Origin: Triparma verrucosa
Taxonomy: Eukaryota > Sar > Bolidophyceae > Parmales > Triparmaceae
Length of the DNA: 64,000 bases
Assembly (NCBI GenBank): GCA_030267905.1
Contig: BRXX01000351.1
Span: forward strand, 1-64,000
Direction of reading: 5' to 3'
The first letter of the stretch is position 1; every line of letters begins with the position of its first letter. Below are positions 52,220 through 63,366 of this stretch, in pieces. A program made the translations under genes and the position numbers. The notes beneath the pieces were generated by a model. The model saw only the letters and a program-made list of their open reading frames with translations. It had not been told where the DNA came from and did no database searches.

Positions 52220-55200
52220 ATGGACCCCAGCCCCATCATCGACATCGACGCCATGGAGATGGTAGGTGGTTTTCAGCAGCAACAACCTGTGGACCTGACT
52301 GATCCTTTGAACTCCGCGCTTCCACTCCCTGCCGCCGTTCCTCAGCCTGCTGCTCCTCCTGCTCCTCCGCCTGGGCCCGAAGACGCCGTGGGCGAGGAGG
52401 TGACGACTTTCAACGAGTATATGCCGAGTTCTCTGCCGTCCGAGCTAGTTGAGATTCTTTGCAACGTGGCTGCCGATCAGCCCTACACGAATTTATCACA
52501 CTCGACCTCGTCCTCTACCTCCTCAACCTCGCAGAGCCCCCAGACTCCTCCTCCTCCTCCTCCTGCTGCCGCGGCGGCCTGGCCCTGCAGAGCATGCACG
52601 TTCTTGAACGCCCCCACAAACACAAAATGCGAAATTTGCGACTCCAAGAAGCCCTCCGTTCTCTCCTCCTCTCCTCCTTCTTCGGCTTCTCAAGATTCAG
52701 CCGCCTCGGTGAAGTTCTCAGAGGGCGGGGTCGTTGACACCCACAAGAACACCTGGATCGAGAAAGTTCTGGAACGACCCCTGCCAAAGTCCCACGCATT
52801 TCCCACCGTTGAGTCCTCCCTCATGAGCTCCGTCACAGCCCCACAAGTGCCCCCCGAGATCTTCGCCTCCATCACTCCCTTCTCGGACCTCAAGTACGAC
52901 TCCCAAATCGCCTGCCTCACCCCCTGTCAGATGGAAGGGGCGGGCTTGGCAATAAATGCGTTCCGCAAGGTCTTCGTGACCTCCAAGTGCACCACTCGGG
53001 CCGGATTCTTCATCGGAGACGGCGCCGGGGTCGGGAAGGTAAGAAATGCCATTGTTCCGTTTACATCACCTGCACACTCCATGATTCTAACTCTTCGCCT
53101 TTTTATCCTCGCTTCGCTTCGATCCTTACACCCTCGCCGCTCAGGGCCGCCAAATCACCTCCGTTGTCAGACACTCGACCGCTGCGGGGAACCCCAGGCA
53201 CCTCTGGCTGTCCGTCTCGCGCTCTCTCGTCGACGACGCGCGCAGAGATCTCGACGACGTCGGCTTGGTCGGCGTCCCTGTTCACTCCGGTGACATGCTG
53301 AACAACAACAAGGGACTGGGGAAGACGGAGGACGGGGTGCTGTTTGTCACGTACCAGATGCTCATCTCCAACAAGAGGATCGAGCAGATTATCTCGTGGC
53401 TGGGCCCGAACGGGGCGGAGAACTTCGGGGGCTGCATCGTCTTCGACGAGTGCCACAAGGCCAAGAATTTGGGAGAGAGCAAGACCTCGCAGGCCGTCAT
53501 CGATCTGCAGAAGAGGCTTCCGATGGCGAGGGTCCTCTACTGTTCCGCGACGGGAGTTTCCGACGTCAAACACATGGTCTACGCTGAGAGGCTGAACCTG
53601 TGGGGCCCGTCTACCCCCTACCCTTCATTTGATCACTTCAGCAAGATGCTGAACGACAGGGGCATCGGCGGCCTGGAAATGCTCAGCCTCGAAATGAAGC
53701 TCCAGGGTCGATTCATCGCCCGCTCCCTCAGCTGGGACGGGGCACTGTTCCAAACCTGCGAGTCAAAGCTCACCAAGGACATGGAGCAGGCCTACGACCA
53801 GGCCTGTGGGTGGTGGCTCGACTTGAGGAAGGGCCTCAAATTTGCACAGTCGAAGCTCTCCAAAATTCGGGAAGGGGCGGTGCCCAAGACCCTCTACAGA
53901 GTTTACTGGAGCGCCATGCAGCGGTTTTTTAAGGAGGTGAGAGCTATGATATCGGCATAGAGCGACGAGTTGGGTGCAGTATCTAACCTTTATTCTTCAC
54001 GCTCGCTTCGCTTCGTTTGTCTCAGTTCGCGGTCTGCTCCAAGGTCAATTACATCGTCGAGAACGCCAAGAAAGACGTCGAGTCAGGCCACAGCGTCATC
54101 ATCGGACTGCAGGCGACCGGAGAGGCGAGCACTAAGGAGTTCATGGATCTGGAGCTCGAAAAGATGAGTGAAGAAAAGGGACTCAAGGACACAAGCAGCC
54201 TGAGGTGAGCAGTGAGAATATGGTAGACTATCACCGCTACGCAGTTCTAACTCATGATCGCCTATCTGCATGCGACTCGCTACGCTCGTCGCAGCTATGA
54301 GCAGCTTAGGTTCCCCGCCCTCGTTTCGACCGTGGGCGGAACGGCACGCGGTTTCCTCGAGCAGCACTTCCCGGTGAAGCCGGACCCGCCCTCCGTCGCC
54401 CCCCCCCCACAGCTCCCGCCGGCTCCCACGCAGGAGCAGATATCTTGGTTCCAAACCTGCATGCGGGCGAGGGAGGACGCGATAAGAATCGTCAACATGC
54501 CGCCCGACGAGGAGCTCGTCAAGATGCGGGACGACCTCGCGGCAAAACTGGCCTCGTTTGATCTGCCGGCGAATCCCCTGGACGAATTGGTGGACAAGTT
54601 TGGCGGCGAGAAGGCCGTGGCCGAGATGACGGGTCGGACAGGGCGAATTCTCAGGGTCGACGAAAACCTGTTCAGGTACAAAAAGCGTGCCGGTGTCGCC
54701 GCCTCGAGCGTCAAGGGCCTCATGAGTAGGGACTCAGGCGAAGTTGAAATGGACCAGCTCAACATCGCTGAGAGGAAACGCTTCCAAGACGGCGAGAAGC
54801 ACGTTGCCATAATCTCTGATGCGGCCTCGACCGGCATATCGCTGCACGCCAACGCGGGCTGTGGCAGCGCCAAGAGGAGGAGGGTCCACTATACAATCGA
54901 GCTTCCCTGGGCCGCCGACAAGGCTATCCAGCAGTTGGGAAGAAGTCACAGGGCGGGCCAGTTGTCAGCCCCGATTTATCGCAATTGCGTCACCAATCTT
55001 GGCGGAGAGAGGAGGTGAGCGACAATGAGGCATGATGTTTACGAAATATCGACGCTTTGCTGCCAATTCCACCCACCTTCTCTAACTCCGACAACCCAAC
55101 TTTCGCAGGTTCGCTGCCGCCGTCAGCAAGAGAATGGAGTCGCTTGGAGCTCTTACGAAGGGGGATAGGAGGGCCGCATCAGGGACCGACTTGAGCGAGT

Positions 55201-56945
55201 TCAATATCGACTCGAAGCACGGAGGCCAGGCCCTCGTGCGCTTGTACGAGTCGCTCTCCAAGGGCAGCCAGGTCCGACCCTGCGTGTCTGCGGACGACGT
55301 TTTAGACCAGTTCATCGACGGATATGGCGCCAAGCTCGGCCTGATTGAAACGCCGGAAATGAACAAGGTGGAGGTTCGCGACCTCACCTTTGAGACGGCA
55401 CGGAGAGGCTTGATTCAGATAGGCCTGGAGGAGGTGAGAATTTGATCAAGCCAGAACGAGAACGAGATCATCCTAACACGACGACGCTTGACAGGGATCT
55501 GAAGCCCGCCAGAAAGCCGACGTCAAAATGTTCCTTAATCGCATCGCAGGGCTGCCTGTCTCCCTTCAAAATCTGCTGTTCAATCTCTTCTCCGCAACGC
55601 TGAAGGAGGTGATCGAGGACGCGAGGAAGAACGGTTGGTACGAGGGTTGCGTCGAGGATCTATTCGCTCGTAAAATCAAGCTCGAGAGCAGTGTTCAAGT
55701 GGCAGTGGACAATTCTTCCGGCGCCACAACCCATTTCAGCATATTCGTTCTCGACAGGGGCTGGGATCTCGGGGAGTTAATTACGGAGATGAAAGCGAAG
55801 GAGGAGGAGGAGGGATTGGCTGGGGGTGATAGTGGCGGTGATGGGGTCGGAGACCAGGACGAGGAGGACGAGGAGGACGACGAAATGAAAGATTTCATCG
55901 TAGACGACGAGGACGAGGATGAGGACGAGGACGATGAGATTGAGGAGGAAGCGGAGGATGAAGGAGAAGAACAACAGCTCAAGTCTCCGTCGAAACAAAT
56001 GCTCTCGAAGCTCTCGAGCGTTAAATGGCTCGGTCCTTGCGCCACGGGATTCTACGTCAGCAAGAGGCAAATTGCAGGAATTTCTCTACCTATCTTCGCC
56101 AGGAGAAAATTCTCCCGGGCCCGCGGGAGAGGTACTCTCCAGATCGACCCTCTGGGCGTCATGGTAATCTACCGCGCCAACACTGGCAAGACCGGCCAGG
56201 AGCTCAGCAGCGCCGAGCTCCGCCACAAGTACAAGCTCGTTAAGTCTCTAGCTGACTGCAACGGCATCGATTCCCTCCCTGAACCCTTCTCTAGTCTCTG
56301 GTCAGAGCATTACGCATCAACGAATAGTCTTGAGAAGAGGTGAGAGAATTTGGACAAAATCACGAGGACGAAGCTAAAATCACGAGGAGCTAAGCGGCAA
56401 GTTGCATCTATCATTTAACCCAAAACAACGCTCGCTGCTCCTCTTTTTGCTCGCATAGCTCGAGCCTTGCTCCTCGCCTCTCTAAAGTTGGCCTCGTCCA
56501 CGGTGCCGTGCTCCACGTTTTCCCCGCGCTGGCACTTGCGGTTAAAAATTCGACACTCAAGAGAGATAGGACGCTGAAGGTTTACAGGGTCGAGCACAGG
56601 TCTAGGAAAATCTTGGGGGTGAAATTCCCGGTGGAGAAAGTGGACGATTTAATGAACTATTTGAAAATCCTCTCGGAAGCTCGTAAGGGTACAGTTGGAG
56701 TTTATAAAAGGTTGGAGGTTGAAGGGGTCGATGAAAGGAAGATTAAGAGGATGGGCAAGAAGGAGAACACCATGATGACGTTCTTCGGGAAAGGAGCGAA
56801 GGGAGGAGGAGGTGGCGCGAGCGTCTTTGGAGGTACGAAGAGGGTTGGAGGAAACTCTAATTCTAATTCGAACAAGGAGAAGACCAAGAAGGAGGGGAAG
56901 AAGAAGCAGAAAACGCTAGCGACAAGCAAACTCTCGTTTAATTAA
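52220..56945 (+). CDS. SBNO: Strawberry-notch-type DExH helicase-like regulator
   Basis: Exons 52220-53038, 53145-53936, 54026-54204, 54295-55014, 55109-55433, 55495-56339 and 56459-56945 give 1388 residues. SBNO/FORGETTER1 proteins are nuclear SNF2-related ATPases acting in transcription and chromatin. An N-terminal RanBP2-type zinc finger (AWPCRACTFLNAPTNTKCEI, about 120-146) precedes the helicase core: Walker A GFFIGDGAGVGKGRQI, VFDECHKAKNLGESKTSQAV (DECH box), VLYCSATGVSDVKHMVYAER, then helicase C with ATGEASTKEF, ISDAASTGISLHAN and QLGRSHRAGQLSAP. An acidic Asp/Glu tract lies near residues 980-1020. The C-terminus has NTMMTFFGKGAKG, like a degenerate PCNA-interacting box. At least four introns show the shared TTCGCTTCG-type 3' segment. 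Confidence 0.93.
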
Positions 56946-56983
56946 ATCAACATAATTGTGATTATAATGTGCTTCTGCTTCTT

Positions 56984-57977
56984 TTACTCAATTTCTATGA
57001 CTTGTTCAATGACGACTTCCTCCTTCCCTAACAGCACCCTTTGACCGTCTATGATACCCGGTTCAATACAAACCATATTTTTGTAACCTTCGTCGTCAAA
57101 GTCGCCCATGCCCTTCGCTTTCGAAATGTAAGGGTTCCAAACAACGGCCGAAACGGGAATTGAACCAGGACCGGATTTAGCAGAGCACGAAATCGTACAC
57201 GTCTTCGAAGAACTTTTTAACTTTACGAGAACGGAGGGCTTGTCTTGGGGCGGATGGAATATACGGTCGACTTCTCCGTCTAAGGTGATCGGATCAGGAC
57301 CTTGTGTGAAATAGGACATTCCTGTGCCTTCTGAGCCGCGAGGTTGTGTGTCGATGCAGGAGTAGTTTTCCAAACCTTCAATTTGATCTTTAGAGAAATC
57401 AAACTGGAAGTAGTTGTGGAGGAGGCATTGGTAAGGTGCGGTCGTATCCAAGTCGTTAGTTATTTTGAGGCTGTAGTCGAGGGATCCGGTCGATGTTAGG
57501 GTAACGGTCAGGGAGAGGGTCACGGCGAAGGGGCACGTGGAGTTCGCCGGCCAATGACCGTCGTCGGGACGGCCGGAGGTGCAGGAGGGGGAAGCGCTGG
57601 AGATGGTGAGGGTGACGGAGGTCGGGGTTTCGGATGCGACGGTCCAGGGATTCAGGCGAGCCCAGCCGTGCTGGGGGGATACCTTGTCCGAGGTTCGACC
57701 GAACTGTGGGAAGCAGATTGGGACTGTTTTTTGTGGGGGATTGTGTGAGTGGGGGGATTGTGTGGGTGTGCGGGAGGGGGAGGTACGCGAAAAAAGTCTC
57801 ACCTCCGCCCCTGATGCTTTTTGACATGTCCTTCTTGTGGGTCTCGCTCAGCCAAAGCGCCTCTTGACCGGAAGGTGATGTGTAAGAAAGCAGATGGCCG
57901 CCAAAGGGGGTGATGGTGAATTGCGAAGAATTCGTTGGGTGATTTTTCGTTATCACTTCGTACTCGCTGCCTGACAT
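56984..57977 (-). CDS. Glucose-6-phosphate 1-epimerase-like mutarotase
   Basis: Exons (gene order) 57803-57977 and 56984-57723 give 304 residues. The family (aldose-1-epimerase fold, YeaD-like) interconverts alpha and beta anomers of hexose-6-phosphates. Key signatures are FGGHLLSYTSPSGQEALWLS, SIRGGVPICFPQFGRTSDKV across the intron, QHGWARLNPWTV, LHNYFQFDF, VVWNPYISKAKGMGDFDDEG and MVCIEPG. No targeting peptide is evident, so a cytosolic enzyme is likely. The stop is 38 bp from the SBNO stop. Confidence 0.93.
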
Positions 57978-58182
57978 GGTATTGGTGCGTGGTTATTGTT
58001 ATTGTTTATGCCCAGGAAAGTGAATGTTCCATCAACTACGAGGTTAGATATTTGGTTCACAAGTTCCAGGAGCTCTTCAGATGCCCAGGAAAGGTATTTC
58101 TCAACATTTCTTGAACAAAAGGATTGTTTTCAGTAGAATTTAGGTCTGAATTTACGTCCTGGTTGACAGGGTTGGTTATTTC

Positions 58183-59106
58183 ATGAGTGATAATGACTCA
58201 GTGAGCTTAAACCATCTCACCCCTGTTTCGAATGTTGTTTCGAGTCCAAGAGGTGTAGGCGCAATGGATACTCTTACCAATGGGGGAGTTGTGAGTGAGG
58301 TGGTGTATCAGAAGCTGTTGTTCGGAACTGATAATGCAAACACCACTCCTATAACAGTATACGGGGACGACTCGACAGTCGCGGAGGACGATTTGGATGA
58401 TGGTTCAGTTATTTTTGCAGCCTCCTACACAAGGAAGGTCGAAAGCAAGAGAGTGGGAAAAGGCACTACGCCGAGTCGAGGGCTAGGGCCAAGCAAAACT
58501 GGGTTGACTGCTGGGACAGCTTCTATTTCAACAGGCGCGAGCGATCCGCTCGCCCCCGTCAATAGAGGCCATACCACAACATCCTGCGGAGAGACTGGAG
58601 GAGGTTTGGTGAGGGATAAAAGGGGTTACATTATCAGGATGTGTGGGACAGCGGGTTGTCAATACAAGACTAGTAAAACGACTAATATGAAGAATCACAA
58701 GGCCGCGAAGCATGAGATCGACGTGGTCTGGTTTTCTTGCGACCAAGAGGGGTGCGACTACAAGGCAAAGGCAGCAAGCAACCTCAAACAACACAAAGCA
58801 AGTGTTCATGATATTGACGTCCGATGGCACCGCTGCAATCAAGTTGGCTGTGACTACAAGGCAAAAGCGACAGGCACCCTCAAACGACACAAACAGCTCG
58901 TTCATGATATTGACGTTCGATGGCACCATTGTGATCAAGACGGCTGCGACTTTAAGACAAAACAAGCAGTCAACCTCAAACAACACAAACGAGATGCTCA
59001 TGATATTGACCTTCGATGGCACCGATGCGACCACGACGGGTGCAACTACAAGGCAAAGGTAGCAAGCAACCTCAAGAGACACAAACGAAGCATAGACTCT
59101 GCATAA
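58183..59106 (+). CDS. C2H2 zinc-finger protein with tandem 28-residue fingers
   Basis: A single exon of 307 residues. The N-terminal half is Ser/Thr-rich without a domain. The C-terminal half holds five tandem fingers with C-x4-C-x12-H-x4-H spacing, for example CDQEGCDYKAKAASNLKQHK followed by ASVH. Linkers read DIDVRWHRC and are nearly identical between fingers. The first finger (CGTAGCQYKTSKTTNMKNHK) is diverged. This long-spacing finger differs from the classical TGEKPY-linked type. DNA binding or protein interaction is possible; the function is unknown. Confidence 0.8.
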   Translation: MSDNDSVSLNHLTPVSNVVSSPRGVGAMDTLTNGGVVSEVVYQKLLFGTDNANTTPITVYGDDSTVAEDDLDDGSVIFAASYTRKVESKRVGKGTTPSRGLGPSKTGLTAGTASISTGASDPLAPVNRGHTTTSCGETGGGLVRDKRGYIIRMCGTAGCQYKTSKTTNMKNHKAAKHEIDVVWFSCDQEGCDYKAKAASNLKQHKASVHDIDVRWHRCNQVGCDYKAKATGTLKRHKQLVHDIDVRWHHCDQDGCDFKTKQAVNLKQHKRDAHDIDLRWHRCDHDGCNYKAKVASNLKRHKRSIDSA

Positions 59107-59205
59107 AAGCCTCCAAAACCCCTAAATTTAATGCAAACAAAAACAAGTTCTCTTCTTCTCCATTAAAAAACAATCCCACGCCTCATAAAACAAAATAAAA
59201 TTCCC

Positions 59206-59758
59206 TCAAATATAACCATCACCACCACTATCACCACCAACATAAACACCCCCAACATCCCCAACACCTCCCCCGTTAACTGCCCCTAAAAAATTTACGC
59301 CTAGAGCGAAGAGAAGGATTAAACCTATCCAGAGTTTTGGGTCGGACGTGGAGGGGGGGGTTATTTTTATTGGGGTTTGGGGGGTTACGGATTTCTGTGA
59401 GAAGGGGGGGGGGTAAGATTTTTTACAATTTTTCTTACAAATATTATTGATGAGGAGAAGCGGTGTAGGAAGCGGCTCACGTTTTTTGAAACATCACCGT
59501 GAGGTTTCGAAAATAAGCGCTTTGAAAAAACGAACGTTTCTAAAACCGCTTTATTAAATATTTCTATTTTATTTACCTTAATTTGAACCGCCTTCTTCTC
59601 CAAGAAACTCGGCGGTTTCAAACCTTTTTCTTTAGGCTTTATTTCACCTGATGTTACGCGCTTCCAGTCGGCGTCCCAGTCGAAGTCGGAGGGAGGGTCG
59701 GAGGAGTCGGAGTCGGGGGGAGTTGAATGGAGGGAGGTGAAGAAGGAGGGAGAGGGGA
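59206..59758 (-). CDS. 3' part of a membrane protein gene (5' end unresolved)
   Basis: Two adjacent exons are supported: 59577-59758 (acceptor TCTCTAG, donor GTAAATA) and 59206-59394 (acceptor CTCACAG), in consistent frame. The first encodes an acidic/aromatic stretch with SDFDWDADWKRVTSGEIKPK, the second a transmembrane segment (LWIGLILLFALGVNFLGAV) and a Gly/Val/Asp tail ending in TGA. The DFDW-type motif resembles short sequences in some ochrophyte plastid membrane proteins, but this is only an impression. The upstream exon must end in phase 1; I could not find a convincing one within 59759-60526. Confidence 0.45.
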
Positions 59759-60526
59759 CTAGAGAAGGAGTTAGAGAAGCGTTTTTATGTTATTTAAGGG
59801 AAAACTTGTTCAATCTGAAATAATGATAATTGAAAACAAAAGGACGTGGGAGAACGATTGTGACGTCGAACGAGGTTGCCTAGACTCTACGCAAGGCTGC
59901 GAGCGTACATGAACAGCTTTTCGCAGCAGGCGTTCTACGACTCGCTGAAGTCGAATCGGACGAAAAAACGAGAGAAATCAAGGAGTTGACGCATGTACGT
60001 TCTTGTTCAGGTCTTGTAACGTCTGATAAACCTTTTAGTTTCCCTTCTGCAAGGTGCACCCCGCCAGCACCGTGGCGGATAAAAAGGTAATTAAATAAAT
60101 TTTAAGATCACTTACGGTGAAATGAATAGGAACATGTCAAGTAGAGTGACAGGAATGTCAGGTAGAAGAGGTTTTTGTAGAGTTTACGATTCATGGGGTC
60201 GAACAAATGGTCCTTTTAATCAAGTGAGCTTTTGTCTAAGTCGCTGGGAAATAAATTTGGCTACAAATTGTGACCGCTTAAATTACAAGTGTTAAATTAC
60301 GTTGATAATAACATCTGTTCTATAGCTGTCGCTGTATCGTCTGTATAATACGACGCTGCTGCTGTAAAGTAACAATAATAGTAGCATAGGTGTATTCGAT
60401 TCGGACGCCTCTGATCCCGCTTCACAATATTATATATATATCGTCTATTCTACAACTAGAGTGTATCGCTAGAGTGTGTTGCTAGAGTGTATCGCTAGAG
60501 TGTATCGCTCATTCTAGCGTTAATTA
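59759..60526. other. Intergenic region, possibly with unplaced first exon
   Basis: 768 bp. It should contain the start of the minus-strand membrane protein and the promoter of the Gle1-like fusion gene. A short plus-strand ATG frame at 59909 (MNSFSQQAFYDSLKSN...) ends after 26 codons. A 13-bp repeat lies at 60456-60507. Confidence 0.4.
60456..60507. repeat. Four 13-bp tandem repeats upstream of the Gle1-like gene
   Basis: CTAGAGTGTATCG occurs four times in a row; the second copy is CTAGAGTGTGTTG. It ends about 20 bp before the start codon at 60527, so it lies in the 5' UTR or core promoter. Confidence 0.85.
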
Positions 60527-62441
60527 ATGTATAGTATGGAAGACCCTATCAATGACCCTATTAATGCTACGTTAGACTATTCTGAGAGTGATTCTGAGAC
60601 ACAGTCTGACCCTAACAATGAAAGTGATGAGGACTCCTCAGACTCCTCTGAATATGAATCTCCTCACCCTAGAACTTTCGAGCTTTGTCCAACACGGCTA
60701 GGATTAGGATTAGGTAAAGGTTTCAGACATAATGTGACTCATAATGTGACTCATAATGTGACACACAATGTGACACACAATGTGACACACAATGTGACTA
60801 GAGTTCCAAAGGAAGTCCGCAATTACTACGACAAGCTCTACAAAAGCAACCACACAAAGCTAAAAAAGCAGACCATTAAAACAGCCGACCCATCCCTCCT
60901 ACCATCCCTCCTACCATCATCCCTTCTAAACTTCACACAATTAAGCCTAAACCCTTCCGACCCCCTCCCTCTCCCTCTCCCCCTCACCTCCCCAACCCCA
61001 CCCCTCCCCCCCTCCACCCTCCAAATAACCGAACCCCCCTACACACCTCCCCCCTCAATATCCCTCTCCAAACTCGCCTCCCAAACCGTAATAAAAAAGC
61101 TGACCTTTCACGTAGATACTTTAACCTCAGGTCTAGCTTCAGCTGAGAAATCCTTGAAAGAACAGAAACTAGCCAACGAAGCGGTCCGACTTGAGAAGTT
61201 AAAGGTTTCCGCTCTCAAAGAAAAAGAACGTTCAGATAAAATCGTCCGCGAAGCTAATAAAAAAAAAGAACTTGAAATCGCAGCCTTAGCCTCAGCTGAA
61301 GCTTTAGCTTCAAAAGCCGCCTCTGATCTAGCCGAAGCGGAAAAGTTAAACCCTAAAAATATTTTAAATGATTTCCGTTCTACGATAAGTGATTTCGATA
61401 AATCGCCTGAATTCAAAAAAACACGTATGCAATTAAAGAAACTCGTTACACTCAACCTAAACACTCTAACCTCCGATTTCAATTCAATATTAACATCCTA
61501 TAAAAACTTATCCCCTTACCTGTTAACGTTAAAGAATAATGAAAAAGATTATTATATAGATTTAATTATCGCTTCTGTATTCAAAAGATTGAGGAATGAG
61601 AGTTATAGTAAATTGAAAAATGAAGGGTTTAAGTATGCGGGAGTGTGTGGGATGTTGGGAGGAGATAGGAGGTTTAAAGAGGTTTTAGAGGTGAGACGTT
61701 TCTGAAACGTCTTCTGAAGTTTCGATGAAAATTTTTTTTTTTCCCGTTACTAACAACAATCCACAATATACAGATGTACGGTCATTCCGAATCTCCCTTC
61801 TGGTTAGGTTTCCACCCCGTTTCAACGTCTGATTCTGAGATGCGTTTCCTCGAAAATGAAACGTGGGAGAATTATCTTAAACGTCAAGTAAACGTAGTTC
61901 AATTTAAAGGTAGTCTATCTAGTATCATAGAGAAAAAGAAAGGGACGGAAGAGTGGGTTGAGAGGTTTGGAGGAGGGGAAGGTGTGCCGCCTTATTTTTG
62001 TAGGATATTAGAGAGTTATTTGGAGGTTGTTTGGGGGTTGATTGGGGGGAGGGAGTTGGGGGAGGAGATATGGAGGAAGGCGGAGATGCAGGAGGGGGAT
62101 GAGGGGAGTAAGGTTAGGTTGGGGAAGGTTTTGAAGGGGGAGGGGGGGGTGGGGGTTATTAAGGAGTTTTATGGGAGGGAGGGGAGGTTGGAGGGGATTT
62201 TGGAGAGTGGGGGAGGAGGAGGAGGAGGAGGAGGAGGGTTTAATCCACCGATGCAGCAGCAGCAGCATCGGCGGCAGCAGCAACAGCAGCCGCAGCGGCA
62301 GCGGCAACAGCAGCAGCAACAGTCACCGTTCGGCGTTCCCACACCCTTCAACAACAACAACAGCAATAACAACAGCAATAATAACAACAACGCCAGTCCG
62401 TTCGGGCAACCGCCACCGCAACAAAATCCGTTCGGACAACC

Positions 62442-62478
<37 letters not shown>

Positions 62479-63240
62479 AATCCATTCGGACAACCTCAGC
62501 AACAGCAACAACAGAATCCATTCAGGCAACCGCAGCAACAACAGCAAAGTCCGTTCGGTCAGCCCCAACCTCAACAACAGCAGCAGCAGCAGAATCCGTT
62601 CGGTCAACCCCAGCAGCAGCAGCATCAGCAGCAGCAAAATCCTTTCGGCCAACCCCAACAACAACAACAATCTCCCTTCGGCGTCCCCACCCCTTTCAAC
62701 AACCCCAACAACAACAACAACAACAACGCCATGAACGCTCCCCCCTTCAACAACCCCCAACAGAACCAAAACTCCAATCCTCCCAACCGCAAACCCTGCC
62801 GCTTCTTCGCCCAAGGTCGCTGCCGTGACGGTCCCAACTGCCAATTCTCCCACGAACGTCCAAACAACAACAGCAACTATTGTCCCCCCGCCAACGACAC
62901 TCGTAAACCTTGTAGGTTTTTCGCGCAGGGTAGATGTAGAGATGGGGAGAGGTGTAAGTTTAGTCATGAGGGTAGTGGTGGGAGGGGGAGGAGGGGGAAT
63001 AATGGGGGGGGAGGGAATGGGAATGGTTTTGGAGGAGGGGGAGGAGGGGGAGGAGGGGGAGGGAATAACAACCCTTTCGGAGGAGGAGGTGGAGGAGGAG
63101 GAGGGAACAACAACCCTTTCGGAGGAGGAGGTGGAGGAGGAGGAGGGAACAACAACCCTTTCGGAGGAGGCGGAGGCAACAACCCATTCAACAGCGGAGG
63201 CGGCGGCGGTGGCGGGAACCCCTTCGCCCCCCGTTTTTAA
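60527..63240 (+). CDS. Gle1-like mRNA-export factor fused to CCCH zinc fingers and FG repeats
   Basis: Exons 60527-61690 and 61774-63240 give 876 residues. The intron (GTGAGACG, then a T-run, CAATATACAG) keeps frame. Residues 175-290 are a Lys/Glu/Ala coiled coil. Residues 300-560 look like the Gle1 helical-repeat domain: DYYIDLIIASVFKRLRNESY, then MYGHSESPFWLGFHPVST, then ETWENYLKRQVNVVQFKGSL, then RILESYLEVVWGLIGGRELG. The C-terminal third switches to Gln/Asn-rich FG repeats (SPFGQP, NPFGQP), two CCCH fingers (CRFFAQGRCRDGPNCQFSH, C-x7-C-x5-C-x3-H, at about 728 and 766), and glycine-rich NPFGGG repeats. Gle1 normally pairs with a separate FG/CCCH nucleoporin (Nup42) to activate Dbp5 at the pore. 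The Gle1 call rests on pattern only. Confidence 0.65.
60728..60799 (+). repeat. Six 12-bp coding repeats encoding HNVT units
   Basis: CATAATGTGACT and close variants repeat six times, giving His-Asn-Val-Thr units in the N-terminal disordered region of the Gle1-like protein. Confidence 0.95.
62253..63230 (+). repeat. Gln/Asn-rich FG-repeat and Gly-rich NPFGG coding repeats
   Basis: CAG/CAA/AAC tracts alternate with codons for PFGQP and NPFGQ. From about 63066 a 42-bp unit (AACAACCCTTTCGG plus GGA-rich spacer) repeats about three times. Both regions are FG-repeat-like and likely length-variable. Confidence 0.85.
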
Positions 63241-63366
63241 GGTGAAAATATGCTACAAAGAGACGTTCGGATCTTTTTTCTTTAAAACCGCACTCTTCTT
63301 TTTCCCTTTCTTTATTCTCTCTCCACCCCCTCCCCACCCCCCAACTTTCTCAACCTCCCCCACGAT

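Noticed and set aside
54083..54873. Minus-strand frames opposite the Strawberry-notch helicase
   Set aside because: Shadows of the helicase exons; no independent motifs.
61774..63240. Treating the CCCH/FG exon as an independent gene starting at its own ATG
   Set aside because: The ATG is the first codon after a clean CAG acceptor and its N-terminus continues the helical domain of the upstream exon; a single spliced gene is simpler, though cDNA could change this.
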